From contig JANYFG010000056.1 of the NCBI GenBank assembly GCA_025362815.1, forward strand, positions 1 to 35,080: a DNA stretch of 35,080 bases. Reading direction: 5' to 3'. The stretch is from Rhodospirillales bacterium. GTDB taxonomy: Bacteria; Pseudomonadota; Alphaproteobacteria; Acetobacterales; Acetobacteraceae. Below the pieces are notes generated by a model. The model did no database searches. It worked only from the letters and a program-made list of their open reading frames with translations, and was not told the origin of the DNA. The position numbers and the translations under genes are program-made. This document shows positions 8,167 to 16,859 of the stretch, piece after piece (position 1 is the first letter of the stretch; every line of letters starts with the position of its first letter).

Positions 8167-9267
8167 TCACCCGATGAGGTTGGACACCCAGCTGAACAGG
8201 CCGAAATGCGACAGGTCGTTCCATGTCGCGAAGACGAACAGGCCGATCAGCAGCGCGAAGCCGGCGCGCAGGCCGTATTCGAGGGCCTGGGGCGGCAGCG
8301 GGCGTCCGCGGATGGCTTCGAAGGCGTAGAACACCAGGTGGCCGCCATCGAGCACCGGGATGGGGAACAGGTTGATCAGGCCGAGATTGACCGACAGCAC
8401 CGCGATGAAACTGACGAGGCTCGCGAATCCGAGCGAGGCCACCTGGCCGGACAGCTGGGCGATGCGCAACGGTCCGCCGAGATCGTCCGTGCCACGCTTG
8501 CCGGTGATCATCTGCCACACGCCGGCAAGCGTTTGGGAGCCCACGTTGTAGGTCTGCACGACGCCGGCGGGCAGCGCCTCAAGCGCCGAGACCGGCACGT
8601 ATTCCACCTTGCCGCCGCGCACGCCGAGCACGCCGGCGCCGCCGCGCGCATCCGGCGTGGCCTCGAGGGTGAGCGGCTTGCCGTCGCGGGTGATGGACAG
8701 GCTGAGTTTCTGGCCGGGATGGCTGCCGACGGCGGCCTGGATATCCTCGAACCGCAGGACCTTGGTGCCGTCGATGGCCTCCACGCGATCACCGGCCACG
8801 AGGCCCGCGCGGGTGGCCGCACTGTCCGGCATGACCTCGCCGAACACCGGCTGGGTGACGGGGCGGCCGGTGACGATGAACAGCAGGGCGAACAGAACGG
8901 CGGCGAGAATGAAGTTCGCCACGGGGCCGGCTGCCACCACGATGGCGCGCGACAGCACGGATTTGGCGTGGAAGGTGCGGCCGTGCTGCCAGCCGGCGAT
9001 GGTTTCGGGCGAGGCGTCCTGCGGCTGTTCCTGCCCGTGCAGCTTAACGTAGCCGCCCAGCGGCAGCAGGCAGAGCTTCCAGACGGTGTTGCGGCTGTCG
9101 GTCCAACCCAGCAACCGGGGGCCGAAGCCGATCGAGAACGCCTCCACATGCACGCCGCGCCACCGTGCGGCGAGGTAGTGGCCGAGTTCGTGGATGAAGA
9201 CGAGCACACCGAGAACGATGGCGAAGGCCACCGGCGTGCGCAGAACTTGCGGAAGGAAATCGAACAC
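8167..9267 (-). CDS. rseP: RIP metalloprotease RseP (site-2 protease)
   Basis: A 366-residue inner-membrane zinc protease that cleaves anti-sigma factors within the membrane and clears signal-peptide remnants. The zinc motif HELGH lies in the first helix (residues 26-30), a periplasmic PDZ domain occupies roughly residues 115-200 (AGLVAGDRVEAIDGTKV), and the third zinc ligand is in NLFPIPVLDGGH near residue 300. The start is GTG 9265-9267. It is the last gene of the core operon, 21 bp after dxr. In many alphaproteobacteria bamA and lpxD follow; here a convergent transporter operon is found instead. Confidence 0.97.
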   Translation of the reverse strand: MFDFLPQVLRTPVAFAIVLGVLVFIHELGHYLAARWRGVHVEAFSIGFGPRLLGWTDSRNTVWKLCLLPLGGYVKLHGQEQPQDASPETIAGWQHGRTFHAKSVLSRAIVVAAGPVANFILAAVLFALLFIVTGRPVTQPVFGEVMPDSAATRAGLVAGDRVEAIDGTKVLRFEDIQAAVGSHPGQKLSLSITRDGKPLTLEATPDARGGAGVLGVRGGKVEYVPVSALEALPAGVVQTYNVGSQTLAGVWQMITGKRGTDDLGGPLRIAQLSGQVASLGFASLVSFIAVLSVNLGLINLFPIPVLDGGHLVFYAFEAIRGRPLPPQALEYGLRAGFALLIGLFVFATWNDLSHFGLFSWVSNLIG

Positions 9268-9288
9268 GGGTGGGTCGTCCTACTTTGA

Positions 9289-10482
9289 TCAGGCCGCGTG
9301 CGGCTGGCGGGTGCGGCAGAAGGCGTGGGCTTTCTCGCGGGCGATGCGGTCGATCTCGATCACCGCGTCCAGGTTGTCTGTGGTGCACGCGCCCATTTCG
9401 AGCATCACCTGCTCGACGACGGCGGCGATGTCCAGAAAACCAAGGCGGCGTTGCAGATAGGCTTCGACCGCCACTTCATTGGCGGCGCTCATCAAGGTTG
9501 GCACGCCGCCGCCCGCCTGCAAGGCCTCGCGTGCAAGACGAAGGGCGGGGAAGCGGATGGGGTCGGGCTCGCTGAATTCCAGACGGCCGATGGCGGCGAG
9601 GTCGAGCTTGGGCGCCGAGGTGGCGATACGCGACGGCCAGGCGAGGGTGTGCGCGATGGGCACCCGCATGTCGGGGCTGCCGAGCTGGGCCAGCACGCTG
9701 CCGTCGCTGTAGCAGACCAGGCCGTGGACGGTGGATTGCGGGTGGATCAGCACGTCGATCACGCTGCTGTCCATGGCGAATAGGCGGGCGGCCTCGATCA
9801 CCTCGAGACCCTTGTTCATCATGGTGGCGCTGTCGATGGAGATCTTGGCCCCCATCGTCCACACCGGATGACGCAGCGCGGCCTCGGGCGGGGCGGCGCG
9901 CATCTCCTCCATGGTGGAAAGCCGGAACGGCCCACCGGACGCGGTGAGGATGATCCGGTCGACGGCGCCGCGATTGCCGTCGGCCATGGCCTGGAAGATG
10001 GCGTTGTGCTCGCTGTCCACCGGCAGCAGCGTGGCGCCGGCGGCGGCCACGGCGCGCAGCATCACGTCGCCGGCGCAGACCAGCGCCTCCTTGTTCGCCA
10101 ACGCCACGGCGCCGCCGTTCTGGATGGCGGCAAGCGTGGCGTGCAGGCCGGCGGCGCCCATGATGGCGCACATCGTCCAGTCCGCGGGGCGGGCGGCGGC
10201 GTCGATCACCGCCTGCGGGCCGCCTTCGGCTGCGATGCCGGTGCCGGCCAGGGCGGTGCGAAGGGCGGCCAGGCGCGTGGCGTCGGCCACCACCGCGATG
10301 TCTGCGCCCAGTTCCACCGCCTGTCGGGCCAGGAGATCGACATTGCTGCCGGCCACCAAAGCGCGAACGCTGTAGCGCCCGGGATTGGCGCGCAGGAGAT
10401 CGATGGTCTGCGTGCCGACGCTGCCGGTCGATCCCAGCACCGTCACGGTCTTGCGCGCCGTGTTCGGAGCCTGCGTTGTCAT
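9289..10482 (-). CDS. dxr: 1-deoxy-D-xylulose 5-phosphate reductoisomerase
   Basis: A 397-residue cytoplasmic enzyme of the MEP isoprenoid pathway. It converts 1-deoxy-D-xylulose 5-phosphate to 2-C-methyl-D-erythritol 4-phosphate using NADPH and a divalent metal. Visible features are the NADPH loop LGSTGSVGTQT near the N-terminus, ALANKEALVCAG, the metal/substrate segment LPVDSEHNAIFQ, and ISIDSATMMNKGLEVIEA. ATG 10480-10482 overlaps the cdsA stop (ATGA). The open frame continues upstream for about 200 codons, but that part is a shadow of cdsA. It supplies precursors for the undecaprenyl synthase encoded two genes upstream. Confidence 0.98.
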   Translation of the reverse strand: MTTQAPNTARKTVTVLGSTGSVGTQTIDLLRANPGRYSVRALVAGSNVDLLARQAVELGADIAVVADATRLAALRTALAGTGIAAEGGPQAVIDAAARPADWTMCAIMGAAGLHATLAAIQNGGAVALANKEALVCAGDVMLRAVAAAGATLLPVDSEHNAIFQAMADGNRGAVDRIILTASGGPFRLSTMEEMRAAPPEAALRHPVWTMGAKISIDSATMMNKGLEVIEAARLFAMDSSVIDVLIHPQSTVHGLVCYSDGSVLAQLGSPDMRVPIAHTLAWPSRIATSAPKLDLAAIGRLEFSEPDPIRFPALRLAREALQAGGGVPTLMSAANEVAVEAYLQRRLGFLDIAAVVEQVMLEMGACTTDNLDAVIEIDRIAREKAHAFCRTRQPHAA

Positions 10483-11174
10483 TGCCACAGCGTCATACCT
10501 CGCCCGAGAGCCAAAATCAGAAGCGCGGCCAGCGGGGCCGCCGTCAACATGCCGTCCAGCCGGTCCAGCAATCCGCCATGGCCGGGGATCAGCCAGCCGG
10601 AGTCTTTCACACCGAATCGGCGTTTGACGAAGCTTTCCAGCAGATCGCCCAATTGCGCGGCGATGCCAAGCCCCCCGGCGACGCAGGCCGCCTGCAAGGC
10701 CGCGCCGTGGCCGCCGAGCGACACCGCGACGACGCCCACGAGACACGCGCCGATCAGCCCGCCCACGGCGCCCGACCAGGTTTTGCCCGGCGAGATCAAG
10801 GGCGCCAGACGCGGGCCGCCGATCAGCCGTCCGACCAGATAGGCCCCGATATCGCTGGCCCACACCACGAGCACCACGAACATCACGTTGCCGCGCCCCA
10901 CCACCGCGTCGTCTCGCATCCAGATCAGCGCGAGCGTGGCGGGGATGAGATAGCAGAGCCCCGCGATGAGGATGAGCCCGCGCGGCGCCACGCCACGCTT
11001 GCGGAAATTCCGGCTCATGGTGATCCATTCCAGGGCCATCCCAGCGGCGAGCAACAGGATCAGCGTGTGCCACGCCAGGCCGCCAAGCCACAAGGCGCCG
11101 AGGCCCACGGGGGCCAGGACGGCAGCCGACAGCACCCTCACCCGAAGGTCCCGCCAGGCCGGCGCCGTGCTCAT
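10479..11174 (-). CDS. cdsA: Phosphatidate cytidylyltransferase
   Basis: A 231-residue membrane enzyme that makes CDP-diacylglycerol from phosphatidate and CTP. The family signature SFVKRRFGVKDSG...IPGHGGLLDRLDG is complete near the C-terminus, after several hydrophobic helices. The start is taken as ATG 11172-11174 (MSTAPAWRDLRVRV). An in-frame extension of 63 codons to 11363 reads an Arg-rich then Pro-Leu-Glu-repeat peptide that overlaps uppS and a 15-bp tandem repeat, so it is rejected. The protein is somewhat shorter than typical CdsA (about 270), as in several alphaproteobacteria. Spacing between CAGGG and ATG is short, so the exact start is not certain. Confidence 0.93.
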   Translation of the reverse strand: MSTAPAWRDLRVRVLSAAVLAPVGLGALWLGGLAWHTLILLLAAGMALEWITMSRNFRKRGVAPRGLILIAGLCYLIPATLALIWMRDDAVVGRGNVMFVVLVVWASDIGAYLVGRLIGGPRLAPLISPGKTWSGAVGGLIGACLVGVVAVSLGGHGAALQAACVAGGLGIAAQLGDLLESFVKRRFGVKDSGWLIPGHGGLLDRLDGMLTAAPLAALLILALGRGMTLWQ

Positions 11175-11216
11175 GAGCCCTGTGGTGTCGGCATGCGGCC
11201 CGCCCGCCGTGAAGAC

Positions 11217-11261
11217 CTCAAGCGGGACAATCTCAAGCGGGGCAATCTCAAGCGGGGCGGG
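11217..11261. repeat. 15-bp tandem repeat (3 units) across the uppS stop/cdsA leader
   Basis: The units are 11217-11231, 11232-11246 and 11247-11261, with consensus CTCAAGCGGGGCAAT. The third unit differs in its last three bases and contains the uppS stop codon. The first two therefore look like duplications of the uppS 3' end, each carrying a TGA in the uppS frame, placed in the uppS-cdsA gap. Confidence 0.85.
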
Positions 11262-12048
11262 CACCAAAGCGCCGCTCCCGCCGGCCGTATTCGGCGATCG
11301 CCGCCTCGAAATGCGCCGCGGCGAAATCCGGCCACAGCACCTCGTTGAACACCAGCTCGGCATAGGCGGATTGCCACAGCAGGAAGTTCGACAGCCGCTG
11401 TTCGCCGCTGGTGCGCAGGATCAGGTCCGGGTCGGGGATGTCGCGGGTGGACAGCAGGCGGGCGAAGTGCGCCTCGGTCAGCGTGGCGGCGTCCAGCGTG
11501 CCGGCGGCGGCGGCGGCGATGGCGGCCTTCACGGCATCCAGGATCTCGCCGCGCGCGCCGTAGGACAGCGCCACCACGAGGTTGAGTCGTGCGTTGCCCT
11601 CGGTCGCCACTTCGGCGCGGGCCAGTTCGCCCTGGATATCCTGGTCGAACCGGCCACGATCGCCGATGAAGCGCAGGCGCACGCCCTCCCGCCCGAGTTC
11701 GGCCAACTCGCTTTTGATGAAACGGCGCAACAGGCCGGTGAGGTCCGACACCTCGGCGGCCGGACGGCGCCAGTTCTCGCTGCTGAAGGCGTAAAGGGTC
11801 AGCCAGCCGACGCCACTGGCGATCGCCGCCTCGATGGTGCGGCGGACAGCCTGCACGCCGGCGCGATGGCCGGCCACGCGGGGCAGACCGCGCGCGGCGG
11901 CCCACCGGCCGTTGCCGTCCATGATGATGGCAACGTGGGACGGCACGCGTGGCAGATCGTCCGCCTCCTTCGGGGCTGAGTCTCGCGGCGCCACAGCATT
12001 GATCTGCCCGATTGCCAAATCTCCCATCTTCCCATCCCCATCGATCAT
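11248..12048 (-). CDS. uppS: Isoprenyl (undecaprenyl) diphosphate synthase
   Basis: A 266-residue cis-prenyltransferase that elongates farnesyl diphosphate to undecaprenyl diphosphate, the lipid carrier for peptidoglycan and surface polysaccharides. Landmarks are HVAIIMDGNGRWA, the GHRAG box, TLYAFSSENWRRP and the C-terminal LILRTSGEQRLSNFLLWQ. ATG 12046-12048 is given; a second in-frame ATG at 12027 is preceded by GGGGATGGGA and is an equally plausible start, giving 259 residues. The stop lies inside a 15-bp tandem repeat. Confidence 0.97.
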   Translation of the reverse strand: MIDGDGKMGDLAIGQINAVAPRDSAPKEADDLPRVPSHVAIIMDGNGRWAAARGLPRVAGHRAGVQAVRRTIEAAIASGVGWLTLYAFSSENWRRPAAEVSDLTGLLRRFIKSELAELGREGVRLRFIGDRGRFDQDIQGELARAEVATEGNARLNLVVALSYGARGEILDAVKAAIAAAAAGTLDAATLTEAHFARLLSTRDIPDPDLILRTSGEQRLSNFLLWQSAYAELVFNEVLWPDFAAAHFEAAIAEYGRRERRFGARPA

Positions 12049-12064
12049 GGCCCGGCGCGCGGGC

Positions 12065-12634
12065 TCAGACCGTGCGGATCTCCTTGTCCTTCTCGGCGAA
12101 CATCGCGTCGACGCGCTTGATATAGCCGTCGGTCAGCTTCTGGATGTCGTCCGACCAGTTTTTCAGCTCGTCTTCGCTGATCACGTTTTTCTTTTCCAGC
12201 GCCTTGGTCTGGTCCATGCCGTCGCGCCGCACGCCGCGTATGGCGATCTTGGCGCCCTCGGCGTATTTGCCGGCCAGCTTGGACAGCTCGGCGCGGCGTT
12301 CGCCGGTCAGCATCGGGATCGGCACGCGCACCAGCTGGCCGTCGCTGGCCGGGTTGAGGCCGATGCCGGCATCGCGGATGGCGCGCTCCACGGCGGTGAC
12401 GAGGGTGCGGTCCCAGACCTGCACGGTCAACATGCGGGCTTCCGGCACGGCGATGCTGCCCACCTGGGTGAGCGGCACCTCGCTGCCATAGGCCTCCACG
12501 CGCACCGGTTCCAGCAAGGCCGGGCTGGCACGGCCGGACCGCAGGCCGCCGAAATCGCGCTTCAGGCTGTCCAGCGCACCGTCCATGCGCCGCGTCAGGT
12601 CGGTCTTGAGGGTGGCGAGTTCAGCCGTGGACAT
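12065..12634 (-). CDS. frr: Ribosome recycling factor
   Basis: A 189-residue factor that, with EF-G, splits post-termination ribosomes. It shows the expected three-helix-bundle sequence: FGGLRSGRASPALLEPVRVEAYG, then a beta domain, then SKLAGKYAEGAKIAIRGVRRDG and KKNVISEDELKN. ATG 12634 is preferred over an upstream in-frame start at 12661 because AGGAG (12641-12645) lies 6 nt before it. It sits between pyrH and uppS, as in most alphaproteobacteria. Confidence 0.98.
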   Translation of the reverse strand: MSTAELATLKTDLTRRMDGALDSLKRDFGGLRSGRASPALLEPVRVEAYGSEVPLTQVGSIAVPEARMLTVQVWDRTLVTAVERAIRDAGIGLNPASDGQLVRVPIPMLTGERRAELSKLAGKYAEGAKIAIRGVRRDGMDQTKALEKKNVISEDELKNWSDDIQKLTDGYIKRVDAMFAEKDKEIRTV

Positions 12635-12681
12635 GAAAGGCTCCTGCAGGCATGGCGGCACGCGGATACGGTGCGGACAGT

Positions 12682-13407
12682 CTATTTTGTCTCGGTGATC
12701 TTGGTGAAGCGCCCTTCGCCGCGCATCACCTGGGCGAAGGCGCCGGGCACATGAATGTTGAACACGATGATGGGCAGCCCGTTCTCGCGCGCCAGGCTGA
12801 TGGCGGACGCATCCATCACCGACAGGTCGCGCGACAGAACCTCCAGATAGCTCAGCTCCTCGTAGCGATGCGCGTCTTTCACCTTGCGGGGATCGGCGGA
12901 ATACACGCCGTCCACCTGCGTGCCCTTCAGCAGCGCGTCGCAGCCCATTTCGGTGGCGCGCAGGGCGGCGGCGGTGTCGGTGGTGAAGAACGGGTTGCCG
13001 GTGCCGGCGGCGAAGATCACCACGCGGCCCTTTTCCATGTGCCGCTCGGCGCGCCTGCGGATATAAGGCTCACATACGGTGGACATCGGGATGGCGGACT
13101 GCACGCGGGTGGGCGTGCCGGTGCGTTCCAGCGCGTTCTGCATGGCCAGCGCGTTCATGACGGTGGCGAGCATGCCGATATAGTCGGCCTGCGCGCGCTC
13201 CATGCCCGACGCCGCCGCGGACACGCCACGGAAAATGTTGCCGCCGCCGATCACCAGGCACACCTGGGCGCCGGTGGCCACAACATCCGCCACCTCGCCG
13301 GCGATGCGGGCCACGGTCTCGTTGTCGAGGCCGTATTCGCGCTTTCCCATCAGCGCCTCGCCGGACACTTTGAGCAGCACACGCTTATAGGCAGGGGTCT
13401 GGCTCAT
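12682..13407 (-). CDS. pyrH: Uridylate kinase (UMP kinase)
   Basis: A 241-residue amino-acid-kinase-fold enzyme that phosphorylates UMP to UDP with ATP. Motifs are [33 protein letters not shown] and [18 protein letters not shown] 13407 ([10 protein letters not shown]) matches the usual N-terminus; a GTG 30 nt upstream in frame is less likely. A GC-rich hairpin with a short T-run precedes it, so its expression may be partly uncoupled from rpsB-tsf. Confidence 0.98.
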   Translation of the reverse strand: MSQTPAYKRVLLKVSGEALMGKREYGLDNETVARIAGEVADVVATGAQVCLVIGGGNIFRGVSAAASGMERAQADYIGMLATVMNALAMQNALERTGTPTRVQSAIPMSTVCEPYIRRRAERHMEKGRVVIFAAGTGNPFFTTDTAAALRATEMGCDALLKGTQVDGVYSADPRKVKDAHRYEELSYLEVLSRDLSVMDASAISLARENGLPIIVFNIHVPGAFAQVMRGEGRFTKITETK

Positions 13408-13420
13408 CGATTCCGCACAA

Positions 13421-13458
13421 AACTGGGGCGGGCGCACCGTAACGGGCGCGCCCGCCCC
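13421..13458 (-). terminator. Rho-independent-like terminator between tsf and pyrH
   Basis: On the - strand, a perfect 11-bp GC stem (13448-13458 with 13425-13435) closes a 12-nt loop and is followed by AGTTTT. A weaker 6-bp stem (13482-13487 with 13495-13500) lies right after the tsf stop. It could attenuate transcription into pyrH. Confidence 0.6.
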
Positions 13459-13508
13459 TCACAAGAGAGCAGGATCGGCTTGGGCCGCGGGAGACGGCCC
13501 ATCCGAAA

Positions 13509-14429
13509 TCAGACCGTTTGGGGAACGCCGGAGACCGCCGCCACTTCGGCCGCGAAGTCGCCCACTTCCTTCTCGATGCCTTCGCCGAGCTGGAAGCGCT
13601 GGAAACCCACCAGCTCCGCGCCGGCCTTCTTGACCACGGCGCGAACGCGGCTTTCGCCGTCCAGCACCCAGATCTGCTCCAGCAGCACCACTTCCTCGTA
13701 GAACTTCTTGATGCGGCCTTCGACCATCTTGTCGATGATGGCCTCGGGCTTGCCGGACGCGCGCGCCTGCTCGGACAGCACCGACCGCTCGCGCTCCAGC
13801 GCGGCGGGGTCGACGGCGTCGATATCCAGCGCATCGGGGCGGGTGGCGGCCACATGCATGCCGATCTGGCGGCCGAGCGTGACCACGGCATCGAGCTCGC
13901 TGGGGCTTTCGAGCGCCACGAGCACGCCGATCTTGCCCAGGCCGGGCCTCAGCGCGTTGTGGACGTAGGTGGCAACCGCGCCATGCGCCACGGTGAACAC
14001 CTTCGCGCGACGGATCGTCATGTTCTCGCCGACGGTGGCCACGAGCTGGATCAGCTCATCGGCCACGTTGCGGTCCGAGCCGGGATAAGGGGCCGCCTTC
14101 AGCGCCTCCACATCGTCGCCCACCGACAGCGCCAGCTTGGCCACGGTCTCGACGAAATTCTGGAACGCCTCGTTGCGCGCCACGAAATCGGTCTCGGCGT
14201 TGACCTCGACCATCGCGGCCTTGTTGGCGGCGGACGCCACGCCGATCAGGCCCTCGGCGGCCACGCGGCCGGACTTCTTGGCGGCGGTGGACAGGCCCTT
14301 CTTGCGCAGCCAGTCGATCGCGCCCTCGATGTCGCCTTCGACGGCGACCAGCGCCTTCTTGCAATCGCCCATGCCGGCACCGGAACGGTCGCGCAGTTCC
14401 TTCACCAGGGCAGCAGTAACCTCGGCCAT
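13509..14429 (-). CDS. tsf: Translation elongation factor Ts
   Basis: A 306-residue nucleotide-exchange factor for EF-Tu. The N-terminal UBA-like domain reads [20 protein letters not shown], with MG where MM is usual. EF-Ts signature 2, [12 protein letters not shown], follows near residue 78, with two dimerisation subdomains after it. ATG 14429 is preceded by GGAGAAG. It lies 64 bp after rpsB. C-ending codons dominate, as expected for a highly expressed gene. Confidence 0.98.
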   Translation of the reverse strand: MAEVTAALVKELRDRSGAGMGDCKKALVAVEGDIEGAIDWLRKKGLSTAAKKSGRVAAEGLIGVASAANKAAMVEVNAETDFVARNEAFQNFVETVAKLALSVGDDVEALKAAPYPGSDRNVADELIQLVATVGENMTIRRAKVFTVAHGAVATYVHNALRPGLGKIGVLVALESPSELDAVVTLGRQIGMHVAATRPDALDIDAVDPAALERERSVLSEQARASGKPEAIIDKMVEGRIKKFYEEVVLLEQIWVLDGESRVRAVVKKAGAELVGFQRFQLGEGIEKEVGDFAAEVAAVSGVPQTV

Positions 14430-14493
14430 GGATTCTTCTCCGTATCAGGGCCGGCCGGTCCGCACGCTGGACCGGCCGGCGTTGTAAACGATA

Positions 14494-15303
14494 TTACGGC
14501 GCGGCGGCTTCCACGGTGGCAGGGGCCGCCTCAGGGATCATTTCCGGAACCAGGTCGGGCAGCACTTCCGGCGCCAGTTCCTCGGCGCCACCGATGTCCT
14601 GGCCGGAGGCCTGCATCTCGGCGCTGATGCCGTCGAGCACGGCGCCCGAGATCAGGTCGCAATACAGCGTGATGGCGCGGATCGCGTCATCGTTGCCCGG
14701 GATGGGATACGTGACGCCGGCGGGGTCGGAATTGCTGTCCAGGATGGCGATGACGGGGATGCCGAGCTTGTTCGCCTCCACGACCGCCAGCTTCTCCTTG
14801 TTGGTGTCGATGATGAACAGAATGTCCGGCAGGCCGCCCATCTCCTTGATGCCGCCCAGTGCGCGCTCCAGCTTCTCGCGGTCGCGCGTGATGTCGAGCA
14901 CCTCTTTCTTTGTCAGGCCCTGGGTGTCGCCGCCCAGCATGTCGTCGATCTGGCGAAGGCGCTTGATCGAGCCGGTAATAGTCTTCCAGTTGGTCAGCAT
15001 GCCGCCGAGCCAGCGGTGGTTCACGTAATACTGGCCGCATTTCTGGGCTGCTTCGGCCACATGATCGGCGGCGGCGCGCTTGGTGCCCACGAACAGCACG
15101 CGGCCACCGGCGGCGGTGGTATCACGCACGGCCTTGAGCGCGCGATCGAGCATCGGCACGGTCTGCTGCAGGTCGATGATGTGAACCTGGTTGCGGATGC
15201 CGAACAGATACGGCGCCATCCGGGGGTTCCAGCGACGGGTGTGATGTCCGAAATGGACACCGGCTTCGAGAAGTTGACGCAGCGTGAAATCGGGCATCGC
15301 CAT
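14494..15303 (-). CDS. rpsB: 30S ribosomal protein S2
   Basis: A 269-residue small-subunit ribosomal protein. It begins [20 protein letters not shown] and contains [12 protein letters not shown], the conserved [11 protein letters not shown] and [15 protein letters not shown]-terminal acidic/Ala-Pro-rich tail of about 40 residues extends beyond the core, as in many alphaproteobacteria. ATG 15303 has AGGAG (15311-15315) 7 nt upstream; the in-frame extension to 15606 is the leader. It is the first gene of the core operon, preceded by a structured leader and a candidate promoter. Confidence 0.98.
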   Translation of the reverse strand: MAMPDFTLRQLLEAGVHFGHHTRRWNPRMAPYLFGIRNQVHIIDLQQTVPMLDRALKAVRDTTAAGGRVLFVGTKRAAADHVAEAAQKCGQYYVNHRWLGGMLTNWKTITGSIKRLRQIDDMLGGDTQGLTKKEVLDITRDREKLERALGGIKEMGGLPDILFIIDTNKEKLAVVEANKLGIPVIAILDSNSDPAGVTYPIPGNDDAIRAITLYCDLISGAVLDGISAEMQASGQDIGGAEELAPEVLPDLVPEMIPEAAPATVEAAAP

Positions 15304-15339
15304 GAGCGTGCTCCTGTCCTGATAGTCCGGTTGAACCTC

Positions 15340-15400
15340 CGCGGGAGTTGTCTTGCGACACCGGATCCGGCCCGTGACAGGGTCAGGAAGGCTTCCCGCG
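15340..15400 (-). promoter_or_regulatory. Structured 5' leader of rpsB (possible S2 autoregulatory element)
   Basis: Within the presumed rpsB leader, CGCGGGA (15340-15346) pairs with TCCCGCG (15394-15400) and encloses the self-complementary CCGGATCCGG (15361-15370). The outer stem ends about 6 nt from GAGG and 37 nt from the start codon. Ribosomal protein S2 is known to regulate its own operon through the leader in some bacteria; the relation here is inference. Confidence 0.35.
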
Positions 15401-15436
15401 TGTGAATTACCCCTGGCACGATGCTGGGGCGCGCCG

Positions 15437-15465
15437 GATATCGCGCAGAACGGGCCCGGATGCAA
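15437..15465 (-). promoter_or_regulatory. Candidate promoter of the rpsB operon
   Basis: On the - strand, TTGCAT (15465-15460) and GATATC (15442-15437) are separated by 17 bp. This would start transcription near 15430 and give a leader of about 125 nt. The match to the sigma70 consensus is partial. Confidence 0.3.
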
Positions 15466-15587
15466 GCAATGCGCTGATATCGCGGACCGCGATCCGCCAT
15501 TCCCACGCCGCATGGGTGAAAACCTGGTGTCGACGTGTAAGTGAGCTTCGTCAAAGCGTGCATGCGACGACGAGCAGGGGGCGGCAT

Positions 15588-16028
15588 ATGGATCAGGCGC
15601 AGACATCGGCCGCCATGCTGGCAGACGGATGGAACATCATCACCGACGAGGGCTTCGTGGGGCTGATCGGGCCGTTCTGGCAGAAATCGACCGAAACCGG
15701 GCTGCTGTTTTGCTTTCCCACGGATCATCGCCATCACAATCTGCGTGGCGTTCTGCAGGGCGGCGCGCTGATGACCTTCGCCGACCGCGTGCTGGGCATG
15801 ACCACACGCATGCTCACCCAGGCGGCCCGCACGGCCACCATGCAGCTGGACGTGCAGTTCATCGATGCCGTGGAGATCGGTGAGGTCGTGCAGGCCCGGC
15901 CGGAACTGCTGCGGGCCACGCGCAACACGGCCTTCCTGCGCTCCACGCTCACGGTGGGCGACCGGGTGGTGGGCAACGCCCAGGGCCAATGGAAGCTGCT
16001 GCACCCCCGCGCGCCCAAGCCCATCTGA
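15588..16028 (+). CDS. PaaI-type hotdog-fold thioesterase
   Basis: A 146-residue hotdog-fold protein, likely an acyl-CoA thioesterase. The central helix segment [22 protein letters not shown] matches the PaaI pattern (HxNxxGxxxGGxLxxxxD), with the Asp of the active-site region present. A beta-strand pair follows with [19 protein letters not shown] 15588 has AGGGGG 6 nt upstream; the open frame upstream to 15402 is leader sequence shared with rpsB. It is divergent from rpsB and not part of the downstream CoA island, so its acyl substrate is unknown. A hairpin follows the stop. Confidence 0.88.
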   Translation: MDQAQTSAAMLADGWNIITDEGFVGLIGPFWQKSTETGLLFCFPTDHRHHNLRGVLQGGALMTFADRVLGMTTRMLTQAARTATMQLDVQFIDAVEIGEVVQARPELLRATRNTAFLRSTLTVGDRVVGNAQGQWKLLHPRAPKPI

Positions 16029-16043
16029 CGACGGAACCCGGCC

Positions 16044-16068
16044 ACGCCGCCGCCCTCGTCGGCGGCGT
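16044..16068 (+). terminator. Hairpin after the thioesterase gene
   Basis: A 9-bp stem, ACGCCGCCG (16044-16052) with CGGCGGCGT (16060-16068), has a 7-nt loop and starts 16 nt after the stop. It lacks a T-run, so it is a weak intrinsic terminator. The rest of 16069-16184 holds nothing I recognise. Confidence 0.45.
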
Positions 16069-16184
16069 TCAGACGACCCGGCACCCCTGTGCCGCGAAAC
16101 AAACCCAGCCCCGAGACCTTTATTCGCACAGCAATATCATTAACTAAACGGAACGATTTGGGTGCGCGTTCGACTTTCATGCCG

Positions 16185-16859
16185 TTAACCCATTTTGCCG
16201 AAGCCCTGTCGTCTTGCGGCCGCCAAAACACCCCGTGGCAACGGAATGCGAAAGGGCTCAACCCCCCGCACAACCCGCGCCCTGGGGGCAGGCGCCCGGC
16301 GAACCCCGGCCACCACCCCGGCCACTTCCCCGGCCACCATCTCGGCCACCACCTCGGCCGGATCCAACCGAACGCCCAGCATCACACATAACGGCCGCAG
16401 AATGCGCCTGGCCTGCGGCACATCACGCAACAACGCCGCCACCTCAGCATCCGCCAACACACACGACAACTGCGACGCATAAGCGACCGCCTCACACGGC
16501 AGCAGCCCGATCAACCAACCAAACCGCCGCGGCAACGAACGCCCGGCCTCCCTCGGCGCACCCTGCGTCGCGCCCTTGAAGGGCGCGTGAGGCAAAGGCG
16601 CGCCCGGCAAAGGCGCGTGAGGTAAAGGCGCGTGAGGTAAAGGCGCGCCAGGCAGAGGCGCGCCGGGCAGAGGCGCGCCGGGCAAACAAGCCGCAGGCGC
16701 ACGCGCGAACCCTCCACGATACCGCCCAGACCGCACCCGCTCCACCAGCGCCAGGAACAAACGCTCCACCCTGCGCACCCTGCGACAAACCAGCACAATC
16801 GTGGGGCCATCCATCCGCCCGTCCTTCAGCCCCGCCGCCACCGCCCGGCACAACGCCAT
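16185..16859 (-). CDS. Uncharacterised protein with pentapeptide tandem repeat
   Basis: I do not recognise a characterised domain. From ATG 16859 the protein is 224 residues. It has an N-terminal helical part rich in Arg (VCRRVRRVERLFLALVERVR), a central run of seven 5-residue repeats (APLPG/APLPH; DNA 16582-16686), then RFGWLIGLLPCEAVAYASQL and a helical segment ARRILRPLCVMLGV. A short Val-Ala-Gly repeat and a basic C-terminus QGFGKMG follow. The frame stays open to TTG 17024, adding a hydrophobic segment, but that DNA is much less GC-rich than the gene and probably is the promoter region. I associate similar proteins with Acetobacteraceae, from memory only. Function unknown. Confidence 0.6.
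   Translation of the reverse strand: MALCRAVAAGLKDGRMDGPTIVLVCRRVRRVERLFLALVERVRSGRYRGGFARAPAACLPGAPLPGAPLPGAPLPHAPLPHAPLPGAPLPHAPFKGATQGAPREAGRSLPRRFGWLIGLLPCEAVAYASQLSCVLADAEVAALLRDVPQARRILRPLCVMLGVRLDPAEVVAEMVAGEVAGVVAGVRRAPAPRARVVRGVEPFRIPLPRGVLAAARRQGFGKMG
16582..16686. repeat. 15-bp tandem repeat, seven units
   Basis: Seven contiguous 15-bp units of the form GGCGCGYSMGGYARA, starting GGCGCGTGAGGCAAA and ending GGCGCGCCGGGCAAA. Read on the - strand they encode Pro-rich pentapeptides in frame. Two unit types (GTGAGG and GCCxGG cores) alternate, which suggests repeated slippage and conversion. Confidence 0.95.

Noticed and set aside
11175-11363. 63-residue N-terminal extension of CdsA
   Set aside because: Overlaps uppS in another frame, Arg-rich then repeat-derived, no counterpart in the family.
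16110-16150. dif-like site near ATTCGCA at the skew switch
   Set aside because: Only the XerC-arm core resembles dif; central region and XerD arm do not align, so I do not call it.
16582-16686. CRISPR-like repeats
   Set aside because: Units are contiguous with no spacers and lie in a reading frame that stays open.
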